NCBI GenBank assembly: GCA_019261985.1
Contig: JAFAQY010000020.1
Span: 1-64,000 of the forward strand
Source of the DNA: Bryobacterales bacterium
GTDB taxonomy: Bacteria > Acidobacteriota > Terriglobia > Bryobacterales > Bryobacteraceae
Length of the DNA: 64,000 bases
Direction of reading: 5' to 3'
Positions 1-8,335 of this stretch are shown piece after piece (the stretch's first letter is position 1; the number at the start of each line of letters is the position of its first letter). Position numbers and translations under genes: made by a program. Below the pieces are notes generated by a model. It was not told the DNA's origin and searched no databases. It saw only the letters and a list, made by a program, of their open reading frames with translations.

Positions 1-48
1 GATCTGCTCCCGGGTGAGCTGTTCGGCATTCTGCATCTGCACCTGCAT
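1..48 (-). mobile_element. Start of a transposase/integrase-like ORF, cut by the window edge
   Basis: Read on the minus strand, the first 48 bases form an open frame starting with ATG at 48. It encodes a peptide beginning MQVQMQNAEQLTREQI. I recognise this style of N-terminus (a short Gln-rich start, then an 'LTREQI' helix) from integrase-core transposases common in Acidobacteria, but only 16 residues are visible, so the family is uncertain. The direct repeats at 82-138, just upstream of the start, fit the terminal region of an insertion element. The rest of the gene lies outside the window. Confidence 0.35.
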
Positions 49-81
49 CCGGCCGCAGCATGCCTACCTCGCTCCTCCCAG

Positions 82-138
82 TTTCATGCTCATCTTGCAT
101 TGGAAACAAGTCCGATTTCATGCTCATCTTGCATTGGA
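82..138. repeat. Pair of 23-bp perfect direct repeats, probable IS end
   Basis: The same 23-base sequence occurs at 82-104 and 116-138, with a start-to-start spacing of 34 bases. Its core is TCATGCTCATCTTGCATTGG. The copies sit directly upstream of the truncated transposase-like frame on the minus strand. Repeated short motifs at an element end are typical transposase-binding sites, so I infer that the insertion element ends a little to the right of 138. The exact end cannot be set without a second copy. Confidence 0.5.
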
Positions 139-222
139 TAATTCTGGTGGACGAGACGGCATCAATTCATGATATTATTCATGAGTCCTCAACTGAGCCT
201 AAGGAAAGGAGGTACGTCCGTT

Positions 223-303
223 ATGCGATACCAATCCAGTCAGCTTAATAAAGCGATGACCGGCGCGCTTCAGGATTGCCTGCTTTCCGCTCGTCCTCGC
301 TAG
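223..303 (+). CDS. Possible 26-residue leader or truncated ORF
   Basis: A strong Shine-Dalgarno-like run (AAGGAAAGGAGG, 201-212) lies 10 bases before ATG 223. The ATG opens a 26-codon frame (MRYQSSQLNKAMTGALQD...) ending at TAG 301-303, about 100 bases before the hydrolase gene. It could be a leader peptide, or the 5' stump of a gene broken by the neighbouring insertion element. No family is recognised. Confidence 0.2.
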   Translation: MRYQSSQLNKAMTGALQDCLLSARPR

Positions 304-403
304 GCCAACTCTCTTCTAAAACAAAGTTCCGGTGTCGGAGCCGGAGTTTGTCTCTAAAAGGACTCTCGGGCCTCAGGCCCCGTGTGTAACTGATTTCAAA
401 TTT

Positions 404-1753
404 ATGAATCCGAACATCCAACCACTCACAGTTCTTAGCGACGAGCGAATCCGGGAGATCCTCGTTAAACGCATCGATTATCAAAAGCAAGCGGTCGGCA
501 TTGTTGTAGGCGTCATCGAACCGAATGGCCGCCGCATCGTTGCCTATGGCAAGCTCGCCAAGGACGATGCACGCACGCTCGATGAAGATACGATCTTCGA
601 GATTGGATCCGTCACCAAGGTTTTTACTTCGCTGGTATTGGCGGACATGGTGAACCGCAAAGAGGTTGCCCTCGACGATCCAGTGGCCAAATACCTTCCC
701 GTACATGTCAAGATGCCGGAGCGGAGCGGCAAGGCCATTACGCTGCTCGATCTTTCGACGCACAGCTCCGGGCTGCCACGCCTTCCCAACCTGAAGCCGA
801 ACGACCCAAGCAATCCTTACGGCGGGTACAGCGTGGACGATTTGTATCAGTTCCTTTCCGCCTACACTCTGCCTCGCGATCCCGGTTCCGAATTCGAATA
901 TTCGAATTTGGGCGCAGGACTCCTTGGCCATGTCCTCGCGTGCCGCGCGGGAACGGATTATGAGAGTCTGATCCGAAGCCGGATCACGGAACCGCTCGGC
1001 ATGCGGGACACTGGCATTACGTTCTCGCCCCCCCAGAAGCAGCGCATGGCGATCGGTCACAGCGCGATGCTCACACCCGTGGTTAAACCTGAGATTCCCC
1101 CTCTCACGCTTGCCGGCGCGGGCGCATTGCGCTCGTCCGTCAACGATATGCTGACGTTCCTGGAAGCATTCCTCGGCTACAAGGAAACGCCTCTCGCACC
1201 CGCCATGAAGGCCATGCTTGAAGTTCGCCGTCCCGGTCCCGCGGGCAAAATGGAGATTGGTTTGGCGTGGTTGATTTTCGGAGACGGCGCCTTCCATGAC
1301 GGGGATACCGAAGGTTTCTGCTCATTCGCCGGATACAATCCGAAGGCGGGTACCGGAGTCGTCGTACTATCCAATACTTTTACCCTCACCGGTGTCGTTG
1401 ACGTCGGTATTCATGTCGTCAACCAGAAGATTCCGCTCGCCAATCCGGAGCCTCCAAAGCATCGCACTGCGATTCAAATTGATCCTAAGCTCCTCGATAA
1501 CTACACGGGACGCTACCAATTGCCGGACCGCATTCTCGAAATCACCCGCGACGGCGACCGGCTCTTTATGCAGGCCTTCACACAGGCCATTGTGGGGCCG
1601 AAGTTCGAAGTGCTTGCGGAAAGCGAGAAGAGCTTTTTCGTTAAGGTTAGCGGCTCACAGATCACTTTTGAAATCGGCCCCGAGGGCCGGGCGAACAGTC
1701 TGACACTGCACCGCGCCGGCCGCGAACCCATACCGGCCGCTCGATTGTCCTGA
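404..1753 (+). CDS. Serine hydrolase of the class C beta-lactamase/penicillin-binding fold
   Basis: A 449-residue protein if started at ATG 404; a GTG at 332 would add 24 non-conserved residues, so ATG is preferred. It has the three active-site motifs of the family: SVTK (69-72, nucleophile Ser and general-base Lys), YSN (166-168) and HDG (298-300, in place of KTG). Members are D-aminopeptidases, esterases or beta-lactamases. The C-terminal 100 residues, beginning NYTGRYQLPD, look like the small lipocalin-like barrel often attached to such hydrolases. No clear signal peptide is seen. The true substrate cannot be told from sequence. The gene stands alone, facing a convergent neighbour. Confidence 0.85.
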   Translation: MNPNIQPLTVLSDERIREILVKRIDYQKQAVGIVVGVIEPNGRRIVAYGKLAKDDARTLDEDTIFEIGSVTKVFTSLVLADMVNRKEVALDDPVAKYLPVHVKMPERSGKAITLLDLSTHSSGLPRLPNLKPNDPSNPYGGYSVDDLYQFLSAYTLPRDPGSEFEYSNLGAGLLGHVLACRAGTDYESLIRSRITEPLGMRDTGITFSPPQKQRMAIGHSAMLTPVVKPEIPPLTLAGAGALRSSVNDMLTFLEAFLGYKETPLAPAMKAMLEVRRPGPAGKMEIGLAWLIFGDGAFHDGDTEGFCSFAGYNPKAGTGVVVLSNTFTLTGVVDVGIHVVNQKIPLANPEPPKHRTAIQIDPKLLDNYTGRYQLPDRILEITRDGDRLFMQAFTQAIVGPKFEVLAESEKSFFVKVSGSQITFEIGPEGRANSLTLHRAGREPIPAARLS

Positions 1754-1794
1754 ATCCCGCCTATTGCCGGGGTGTAAGGCTCATCGCGTTCGAT

Positions 1795-2751
1795 TCACTT
1801 CAGGCCGAGCAGACGGGCAGGGTTTTGCTTGGTCATCATATCGATCTCGGCTTGGCTGAAGCCTGATTTTGCCAGGACCGGGATCCCTATTTGGAAGGCC
1901 TGTGCGTAGTTCACGCGGCCGGGTTGACCGAGATCGGTGCTGATCACGACGTTCGCCGGTCCCAGCGCCCGCATGTCCGCCAGCTTCTGCGGTCCGTAGT
2001 CCATCACCGGATTGTCGGCATTAATAACCTTGGGTCCTCCTCCGGTGAAGCCCTCGCCGCTGAGCACGATCTCAATCAGTGCTCCCATGCGGACCGCCTC
2101 TTTCATCTGCGCCATCGACATGACGATGCCGCCGTGGTTGGGATGCTGGACGTAGATGTTTTTGACTCCGGCGTCCTTTGCCGCCCGGATCACCATCAGA
2201 GCCTCGTCCGCGCTGACGTGCCCGGTGGACAAGGCGAGATTATACTTCGCGACCATGCGAAGAACGTCCAGAACTTCCGGCAATAATTGTCCGTTGCGCG
2301 AGACCGCGACCGCTCTGGCCGAGCCCGGCGGATTACGGGCCGCCGCGTCGACTGTGGGCATATACACCACGCGACCGCGGCCACCGCGCGTTAAAGCCAT
2401 CGATTCCACAGCCACGGGATTCATTCCGCCCACCGCCTTGTTCAGCACGATGCCGCCGTAGATCTCGACGCCGGGGACCACCTGGGATACCAGGTAGGCC
2501 CACGAAGCCGTTTCCGTATTGTGTTCCTTCAAAACGAGTCCGCGCATGCCGTAAATGCGCGCGATCTGGGCCGCGTCAATTCCGTCGAATGCGCGTTTGA
2601 AATTCAACAGCTTTGTTTCGGGCGCCACATGGGCGTGAATGTCGATTACGCCCGCAAGGCTTGGCGCGTCATCGACCTGTGCGGTTGCAGCACGGGGTAA
2701 ACCGAGCAGGGAAACCAGAACACTCGTTAGGATCCAGATTCGCAGTTTCAT
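1795..2751 (-). CDS. Secreted DUF6282-like amidohydrolase-fold protein
   Basis: 318 residues with a clear signal peptide (MKLRIWILTSVLVSLLGLPRAATAQ). The mature start carries a metal-binding HAHVAPE motif after DIHAH, as in TIM-barrel metal-dependent hydrolases. Later histidines (KEHNTE, TGHVS, QHPNHGG) are spaced as expected for further metal ligands, and STDLG near the C-terminus matches the family aspartate. I place it in the DUF6282 group from memory of that pattern. ATG 2751 is preceded by GGAG at 7 bases. The substrate is unknown; export suggests a periplasmic or surface role. Confidence 0.65.
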   Translation of the reverse strand: MKLRIWILTSVLVSLLGLPRAATAQVDDAPSLAGVIDIHAHVAPETKLLNFKRAFDGIDAAQIARIYGMRGLVLKEHNTETASWAYLVSQVVPGVEIYGGIVLNKAVGGMNPVAVESMALTRGGRGRVVYMPTVDAAARNPPGSARAVAVSRNGQLLPEVLDVLRMVAKYNLALSTGHVSADEALMVIRAAKDAGVKNIYVQHPNHGGIVMSMAQMKEAVRMGALIEIVLSGEGFTGGGPKVINADNPVMDYGPQKLADMRALGPANVVISTDLGQPGRVNYAQAFQIGIPVLAKSGFSQAEIDMMTKQNPARLLGLK

Positions 2752-2779
2752 GGCCGGCTCCTATGATATGAAACTGGCC

Positions 2780-2812
2780 TGGGCTGAAGCCCACGTTGCA
2801 GGCTGAGCCTGC
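2780..2812. repeat. Two adjacent intergenic hairpins of the GCTGAAGC family
   Basis: TGGGCTGAAGCCCA (2780-2793) and GCAGGCTGAGCCTGC (2798-2812) are perfect inverted repeats sitting between two minus-strand genes. The same core with different stems recurs at 17.8, 30.1 and 43.3 kb. They could act as an mRNA stabiliser or attenuator between the upstream 260-codon gene and the amidohydrolase. Confidence 0.6.
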
Positions 2813-2820
2813 TCCACCAG

Positions 2821-3576
2821 CTAGTGAGCGCCCGCGGCATGCCGTTCCAACCACTTGTTGTTTTCCATGCACACGAACTCCATCAGTTCAGTGTCGGGCT
2901 TCATGCGCGACAGCGTTTCCGTGTACTTGAACGGCTTCTCGTAATACTCGGGATCGGAGATCGTGACCTCCCGCGTCATATGATTCCGATCCACCATTTC
3001 GAAGCGCTCGACAATTTGCAGTTGTTCGCCATGTGGGTGCTCGGCGGTATCCAGGTAAGTCTTGGCGTTAAATCCTTTTGTTTCGACGACCATCGTGTCG
3101 CCTTCCCAGTGCCCGCGGGAAACACCCCACCAGGATGGTTCCATGGACTTAGGCATGGGCGTGCCGTCAGTGGGGATGATTTTGTAGACATTGTTGGATT
3201 CGAACATGATGGCGAGCCGCTCAGGCGTCTGGACGATTTCGACCGGGTACTCGGTGCCCCAGGAGCGGGTGTAGCCCCAGGGCAGGCAGCGAGCGGTCCA
3301 ATCGACGTGACTAGGCTTATCGTTCCACGCCGCCAAGCCGAGCGGCGTGAAGGAGAGCGAAGCCGGCGGCTGGTGCTTGCAGCCCTTGGTGTAAGCGCCG
3401 CATTCGTTTGTGGCGCGTGTGAGGTCCGCGGTACGGGGGTGGTCCCAAACGCCCGCGAGGTTGGGCTTGCCGTTGGGCAGGCGAGAGATGGAGTCATCGG
3501 CGGATTGGGCGTTGGCAGGCAGACCCAGGACGAACGCCGCGATAGCCAGCAACTGGAGTTTGAGAGGACTGACCAT
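2821..3576 (-). CDS. Secreted conserved protein of unknown function
   Basis: 251 residues from ATG 3576, which has a textbook AAAGGAGG seven bases upstream; the longer frame to 3603 lacks one. The N-terminus MVSPLKLQLLAIAAFVLGLPANAQ is a signal peptide. The mature protein opens with RLPNGKPNLAGVWDHPRTADL, a start typical of a large family of exported acidobacterial proteins ('PxLxGVW') with a beta-rich body and no assigned function. It contains two conserved cysteines early on (NECGAYTKGC). Just downstream in the same direction is the amidohydrolase, so the two may be co-transcribed. Confidence 0.7.
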   Translation of the reverse strand: MVSPLKLQLLAIAAFVLGLPANAQSADDSISRLPNGKPNLAGVWDHPRTADLTRATNECGAYTKGCKHQPPASLSFTPLGLAAWNDKPSHVDWTARCLPWGYTRSWGTEYPVEIVQTPERLAIMFESNNVYKIIPTDGTPMPKSMEPSWWGVSRGHWEGDTMVVETKGFNAKTYLDTAEHPHGEQLQIVERFEMVDRNHMTREVTISDPEYYEKPFKYTETLSRMKPDTELMEFVCMENNKWLERHAAGAH

Positions 3577-3922
3577 GTCGTACTCCTCCTTTGCAATCGA
3601 CAAAGTTTACTAGATCATGTTACTCCCGCGGACGGATCCCCGGATATGAGCCTTGCCATCTTTCTTGGTTTGTGTTGCTGCGGTGCGCTGCGTCTTCTGG
3701 TCAGGGTACTTCCCGGGACGCTATTGTGCCAACTTAGCATTGATAGCTAAAGTGTCGAAGGCCCAACTCTGTTGAGGCCACACGGGCCGGTTTTCAGCTC
3801 AGCTCCGAGGTCACCGCCCAATGAAAAGCGCATCTCGGAGACAGCAAATCCGCTCAATCCTCCGTGATTTAATATGGATCTTGCGTCTCCAGATTGGACC
3901 CGTCGCTGTTCGGTAGCGCTTT
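3577..3922. other. Intergenic stretch with nothing recognised
   Basis: 346 bases between divergently transcribed genes. No tRNA fold, convincing ORF, terminator or riboswitch was recognised. It should carry the promoter of the minus-strand secreted protein. The sequence becomes visibly more AT-rich towards the kinase gene. Confidence 0.5.
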
Positions 3923-5055
3923 ATGTCTCAACCACGCATTCAGGTGAATGATGTCGTGAAGTTTATTAGGCGTCGCGATTACCGCCTCGTCCGAGAACTC
4001 GGGCAAGGGGCGTGCGGCCAAACCGTTCTGCTTTACGACGAACAGATCGGCGAGTACTTCGTTTGCAAGAAGTATAAACCTTATTCAGAATCTCAACATG
4101 AGGCCCTGTTCAGCAATTTCGTTCGAGAAATAAAGCTGTTACACCAAGTACACCACAACAACGTAGTTCGTGTATTCAACTACTATCTGTATCCGGAATC
4201 CCACGCCGGTTACATCTTGAGGAGTTCGTCGACGGCTCCGACATCGATGAATACATTGGTGGGCATCCGGAGCAAATTAATGAGATCTTTCTGCAGGCGA
4301 TCGATGGATTCAGCTATCTTGAACGTTCGGGGATTCTCCATCGAGACATACGCCCAGGTAATCTGTTGGTCGATAAGACTGGCTGCCTAAGAATCATCGA
4401 TCTAGGATTTGGTAAGCGCGTTAATACATCGGTCGATTTCGACAAGAGCGTAACTCTGAATTGGTGGTGCCAGACGCCGAGCGAATTTCGCGAGGGGCGA
4501 TATGATTTTACGACCGAGGTCTATTTCGTTGGCAAGCTTTTTGAACGCATGATTTTGGAGCGCAATCTCAACCATTTTCAGGTCACCTCCACGCTGGGCA
4601 GCATGTGCGAATATGAGGCTGCATCTAGAACTTCGAGTTTTGGCGATATTCAGAAAAAGATTCAGGGTAGGTTTTTCGAAATCGGGTTTCACCAGGATGA
4701 AATGCGGGTCTATCGCGCCTTCGCCGAGGCCGTATCAGGGCACACCGTCAAAATTCAGGCGGGGGCCAAATATGCTACTGATCCGGAGAAGATCCAAAAC
4801 CAGCTGAATGACATCTATCGACGTTGCATGCTTGAAGAGTTTGTACCCGAACCAGCCATTGTGCTTAGGTGCTTGGTTCTCGGCAGCTTTTATTTCCGAA
4901 ACACCGGATTTCCCGTGGGTTGTTTGCGCGATTTTGTAAGACTCCTCAGGTCGTCTACAGTTGAAAAGAATCGGATACTAATCGCTAACCTGCATAGCAG
5001 ACTTGATGCACTACCCCGGTATACGGCCGCCGAAGACGACGATGTCCCTTTCTAG
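3923..5055 (+). pseudogene. Eukaryotic-like protein kinase interrupted by a one-base frameshift
   Basis: The N-lobe is encoded from ATG 3923: glycine-rich loop GQGACG (residues 27-32), VCKK with the ATP-binding lysine, and a helix-C glutamate in FVREIKLL. Near 4214-4216 the frame is lost. One missing base, most simply a C in ATC(C)TTG, moves the reading into the frame that continues LEEFVDGSDIDEYIGGHP, then HRDIRPGN (catalytic loop) and DLGFGK (in place of DFG), ending at 5055. The intact gene would encode about 377 residues. The catalytic Asp is kept, but the usual HRDxK lysine is Arg. About 140 C-terminal residues after the kinase core are unassigned. The locally lower GC suggests acquisition. 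A sequencing or assembly error is an alternative to true inactivation. Confidence 0.75.
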
Positions 5056-5318
5056 TTGCGGCCGATGAAAATTAGCCCAAACTGACGGCCCAGATGGAAT
5101 TCACGCATCTCGCCCGGCAAGTGCTCAACAGAGACCCGTGCAGTGGCTGCGTGCTCCCTCGCCATATTCAGCATCCGTTGGGATAGGTCAAGACCGGCAA
5201 TCCGCGCTCCCGACGCTGGTGATCGGCCTGTCAACTGGCCTGTTCCGCAGGCGAGTTCCAAATAATGCGGCAGGTTTGTGCCGATCGGAAGCAGTGCGTC
5301 GTAGAGTGCGGATGATCG
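5052..5318 (-). pseudogene. Remnant of a SAM-dependent methyltransferase
   Basis: On the minus strand an open stretch reads ALYDALLPIG, then HYLELACGTGQLTG (motif I of class I methyltransferases), then AGLDLSQRMLNMARE (motif II) and EMREFHLGRQFGLIFI (motif IV region), ending at a stop at 5052. A complete enzyme would have about 150 more residues, and there is no proper start, so this is a fragment cut at the 3' side where it abuts the kinase gene. It adds to the picture of a recombined accessory region. Confidence 0.6.
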
Positions 5319-5345
5319 TACAGTTCAGAATGGGGCGACTGTGTT

Positions 5346-5374
5346 GTATCTTGACATCAGCGTATCACTGTATC
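5346..5374. promoter_or_regulatory. Probable vapB operator with repeated GTATC half-sites
   Basis: GTATC occurs at 5346-5350, 5362-5366 and 5370-5374; the last two are 8 bases apart. A TTGACA hexamer (5351-5356) suitable as a -35 box lies among them. Ribbon-helix-helix antitoxins bind short repeats at about this spacing over their own promoter, so autoregulation is likely. Confidence 0.35.
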
Positions 5375-5385
5375 AGACTTTAAAT

Positions 5386-5625
5386 ATGCGTACGACAGTT
5401 ACGCTCGATCAGGACGTTTACGAAGCGGCAGCGTACCTGTCGCGGACCTCCGGCGAACGATTCGGGAAGGTCCTGTCGCAATTGGCGCGGCGGGGTCTCC
5501 GGCAGCCGTTAAAGTCTCGTCCATCGGGCAAACAGCGCTTCCCGACTTTTGAAGTATCCGCGGGCGCGACGGTCATACCAGCTTCCCGGATTCAAAAGGT
5601 TCTGGATGAAGAAGGACCGCTCTGA
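5386..5625 (+). CDS. vapB: VapB-type ribbon-helix-helix antitoxin
   Basis: 79 residues from ATG 5386. The N-terminus MRTTVTLDQDVYEAA is a ribbon-helix-helix DNA-binding strand followed by helices (TSGERFGKVLSQLARRGL). The C-terminal part (FPTFEVSAGATVIPASRIQKVLDEEG) is the disordered toxin-binding tail seen in VapB partners of this type. A longer frame to 5341 begins inside the probable operator and is not used. It overlaps the downstream PIN toxin by 20 bases, which indicates a two-gene operon. Expected role: DNA binding and neutralisation of the toxin. Confidence 0.85.
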   Translation: MRTTVTLDQDVYEAAAYLSRTSGERFGKVLSQLARRGLRQPLKSRPSGKQRFPTFEVSAGATVIPASRIQKVLDEEGPL

Positions 5626-6031
5626 TCTTGTTCTGCTCGACATTAACGTGCTTCTCGCGCTCGCTTGGCCAAACCATCAGTTTCATTCGTCGGCCACCCA
5701 AAGACTTGAGCGCCGGAAACAACGCTGGGCCACATGCGCTCTAACGCAGCTCGGTTTCATCCGGTTATCTTGCAATCCGGCGGCCGTAACAGACGCCGTG
5801 TCACCCCTCAAGGCGGCTAGTCTCTTAGCTCAACTGGTTCAGGACGGCTTTCATGAGTACCTTTCTAATTCCCCTGCGCCGGCCGGGGTTGCAGATGCGT
5901 TCGGACGCATCCTTGGCCACCAGCAGGTTACGGATGCATATCTGATCGCTTTCGCGCGTGCCAGTGGTGCTCGGCTCCTCACGTTTGATGCGCGCCTCAA
6001 AAATATCGAGCACGTCGAGCTGTTGCTCTGA
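5606..6031 (+). CDS. vapC: VapC-type PIN-domain ribonuclease toxin
   Basis: 141 residues from ATG 5606, overlapping the end of vapB. PIN-domain acidic positions are visible: LLDINVLLAL (first Asp), VTDAYLIAFA (third) and LTFDARL (fourth). The middle motif reads ALTQLGFIRL, as in the VapC subgroup that has TQLGF instead of an obvious Glu. Known members are Mg-dependent RNases that cleave tRNA or rRNA. It appears intact. Confidence 0.85.
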   Translation: MKKDRSDLVLLDINVLLALAWPNHQFHSSATQRLERRKQRWATCALTQLGFIRLSCNPAAVTDAVSPLKAASLLAQLVQDGFHEYLSNSPAPAGVADAFGRILGHQQVTDAYLIAFARASGARLLTFDARLKNIEHVELLL

Positions 6032-6106
6032 AAGTCTGACCTGCTCCCCAGGGCGCGACAAGTGAAAACAGGGCGGCGCTAAATAGACAAGTGGTAAACC
6101 TACAAC

Positions 6107-7039
6107 TTAAGCCGCAAGCGGGCGGACTTCCACCTGTTTGTAAATCGCCCGCGTTTGTTGAAGTGTCGGGAATTTGACACCCGGCAGAGACGCCATGGCC
6201 GTGCCGGCCGCCACACCCCAGCGCAAGCTTTCGGCGAACGATTTGCCGCGATCCATGCTCCACACGAACGCGGCTGCAAGCGCATCGCCCGCGCCGATGG
6301 GGCACAGCACATCTATGCGCGGCGGCAGCGCTTCGAACACCCCTTCCGGCGCGGAGCCGATCGCGCCCCGGCTGCGGAGCGACAGAATTACCGCCTCCGG
6401 GCCCATAGCTCGCATCCGTTCGACCGCTTCCATAAAATGAGAGCGCGTAATCAAAGCGCGGCCGAGCAAGCGCTCCGCCTCGTGCTGATTCGGACTGATG
6501 ACAGTCGGGCGAGCTTCCAGCGCGTGCTGCAGCGCATCGCCGTCGGTGTCGAGCAGCACCTTCACCCGGCGACTCTGCGCCAGCCGGATCAACTCGCAAT
6601 ATAGATGCGCGGGCACGCCCGGCTGAATGCTGCCGCAGATCATGAGCCAGCGAGCGTCGGAAATGCGCGTCTCCACCAATTTGCGCACGGCCTGAACCTC
6701 CTCGCCGTTCAGAGTCGCGCCGACCTCGTTCAGCTTCACCGTGAGGCCCTGCTTATCGGAGATCGTAAAATTGATCCGGCTTTCAGCGGCCACCTGCACG
6801 GCGTCGTGCGGAAATCCCATTCCCGCCAGCGACTTCATCATGCGTTTTCCGGCGGGTCCGCCACAGCTAAGCAAAGCGCGCGTCTTGCCTCCGAATCCAT
6901 GAATTACCTGCGACGCGTTGATGCCTCGTCCGCCCGCGGCTTCGGCCTGATCGAGGATGTACGCGCGATCTTCAAAAACCAGTTTGTCAACATTGACGAT
7001 GCGATCAATAGCAGGATTGATGGTAAGCGTGAGGATCAA
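6107..7039 (-). CDS. 1-phosphofructokinase/PfkB-family sugar kinase
   Basis: 310 residues. It shows NPAID at the start (8-12), GGRGIN (36-41) for sugar binding, and the PfkB signature DVLCPIGAGDALAAA (GAGD 249-252, with Asp252 the expected catalytic base). Length and the LTLTINPAID start match the FruK/PfkB/LacC branch, which phosphorylates fructose-1-phosphate, fructose-6-phosphate or tagatose-6-phosphate. The exact substrate is not resolved. It is divergently arranged with an exporter gene and there is no PTS gene nearby, so a PfkB-like glycolytic role is as likely as FruK. Confidence 0.85.
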   Translation of the reverse strand: MILTLTINPAIDRIVNVDKLVFEDRAYILDQAEAAGGRGINASQVIHGFGGKTRALLSCGGPAGKRMMKSLAGMGFPHDAVQVAAESRINFTISDKQGLTVKLNEVGATLNGEEVQAVRKLVETRISDARWLMICGSIQPGVPAHLYCELIRLAQSRRVKVLLDTDGDALQHALEARPTVISPNQHEAERLLGRALITRSHFMEAVERMRAMGPEAVILSLRSRGAIGSAPEGVFEALPPRIDVLCPIGAGDALAAAFVWSMDRGKSFAESLRWGVAAGTAMASLPGVKFPTLQQTRAIYKQVEVRPLAA

Positions 7040-7098
7040 GCTAACATGGTAGCCGACCTTCCCGTTTTGGAAACTGGCCCTGTGCCGGGCTTTGACCT

Positions 7099-8004
7099 TT
7101 GCGCGACCAACCCCATTTCAGCGCGTATTTGGCTCTAGCGAGCGTCTGCGTTTTTTGGGGCACGACGTATCTGGGCATCCGCATTGCAGTTGAGTCGCTT
7201 CCGCCCTCGGTATTGATGTGCACGCGTTACCTGTTATCGGGAGGAGCATTGCTGATCTTTTGCCGGCTCGCCGGCGCGCGTCTGCCGCGCGGCCGCGAGC
7301 TGTGGATCACCGCGGCTTGCGGAGTGATGACCATCGGCGTCGGCACAGGCCTTCTCGCGGTCGTCGAGCAATGGGCGCCCAGCGGTTTATCGTCGCTGTT
7401 CGTAACCGCGTCGCCTTTTTGGCTGGCGGGCGTGGAAGCAGCCATGCCGGGTGGAGAGCCGCTGCATGCGCCGACGATCGGCGCGCTGCTGGTGGGCGCA
7501 GCGGGGGTTGCAGTCCTGGTAAGTGGAGGAGACCCGCTGGCGATTCAACCTGGCGGACCGGGGCTGTTGGCCGCTTTTTTCATCCTTCAACTCGGCTCGG
7601 TTTTCTGGGCGCTGGGCTCGATTGTCCAGCGGCGCGTCGTGTCACCTACTCACCCATTCGTCAGCGCGGCCGTGCAACAGCTAGCCGCCGGGATCGTCTA
7701 CACCGGGCCCGCGTTGCTCGCTGGCGGACATGCGCACTGGACTCCCCGGGCCATCGGCGCGACTCTCTACCTTGCTGTTTTCGGCGGATTCGTCGGATAC
7801 AGCTCTTACGTTTTTGCGATGCAGCGCTTGCCCGTTGCGGTTGCCTCGATCTACACCTATATCAACCCGTTGGTCGCCGTCTGGCTAGGATGGCTGTTTT
7901 ATCGCGAAGCGTTTTCCGCGCGCGAGGCGATCGGAATGGCGATCATTTTTGCAGGGGTTTGGCTTGTGAAGAGGGCTCAGAAACGGTCGCGGCCAGCGGG
8001 TTAG
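7099..8004 (+). CDS. EamA/DMT-family inner-membrane transporter
   Basis: 301 residues, almost entirely hydrophobic helices arranged as two EamA repeats. The first begins ALASVCVFWGTTYLGIRIAV and the second around residue 150 (LQLGSVFWALGSIVQRRVV), ten helices in all. The C-terminal INPLVAVWLGWLFYREAF motif is characteristic of RhaT/YdcZ-like metabolite exporters. Translation appears to begin at TTG 7099, giving a short cytoplasmic tail. Probably exports amino acids or other small metabolites. Its 3' end overlaps the convergent DUF7009 gene by 62 bases. Confidence 0.85.
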   Translation: MRDQPHFSAYLALASVCVFWGTTYLGIRIAVESLPPSVLMCTRYLLSGGALLIFCRLAGARLPRGRELWITAACGVMTIGVGTGLLAVVEQWAPSGLSSLFVTASPFWLAGVEAAMPGGEPLHAPTIGALLVGAAGVAVLVSGGDPLAIQPGGPGLLAAFFILQLGSVFWALGSIVQRRVVSPTHPFVSAAVQQLAAGIVYTGPALLAGGHAHWTPRAIGATLYLAVFGGFVGYSSYVFAMQRLPVAVASIYTYINPLVAVWLGWLFYREAFSAREAIGMAIIFAGVWLVKRAQKRSRPAG

Positions 8005-8335
8005 GGAAGCCGTCGGCATCCTCTGCGCTCGCGCGATGCAAGCACTGAAAATCTTTTTCGATCAGAATTCGCAACGAGGACGTGGCCGCCTCGATTCCCG
8101 TTTGGTCCGTCTCGAGCCAATTCTTGGCCACCAGCCGCGGCACCAGCACCTCCAACCGGTTTTTGCTGAAGGTTGCTGCAATCTCCGGAACCGGACCGGA
8201 CGCGATTGAGTACACAAGCGATTGATCCGGAGAGAACGTGATCCGGTTCTCTACCATTCCGGTGTCTTGGAGCTGGGCGACATCGGACTGGCTCAGCCGC
8301 AGCCGCAGCGAATTGTCGTGAAATCTCAACTTCAT
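7943..8335 (-). CDS. DUF7009-like conserved protein
   Basis: 130 residues from ATG 8335, whose ATG overlaps the stop of the cupin gene (ATGA). The protein begins MKLRFHDNSLRLRLSQSDVAQL, a pattern I associate with DUF7009 proteins, followed by short beta-strands (VENRITFSPDQSLVYSI). It contains two cysteines, near residue 99 (DFQCLH) only one being in a conserved-looking context. Function unknown. Translational coupling to the cupin and to the Lol-type permease upstream suggests a shared transcript. Confidence 0.65.
   Translation of the reverse strand: MKLRFHDNSLRLRLSQSDVAQLQDTGMVENRITFSPDQSLVYSIASGPVPEIAATFSKNRLEVLVPRLVAKNWLETDQTGIEAATSSLRILIEKDFQCLHRASAEDADGFPNPLAATVSEPSSQAKPLQK

Noticed and set aside
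245-1297. 350-codon open frame opposite the beta-lactamase-fold gene
   Set aside because: Shadow frame on the opposite strand: His/Arg-rich, no signal or family motif, while the plus-strand gene has three active-site motifs.
3646-3750. 34-codon Leu/Cys-rich frame (MSLAIFLGLCCCG...)
   Set aside because: No ribosome site, no coding bias and no neighbour context; chance ORF in an intergenic stretch.
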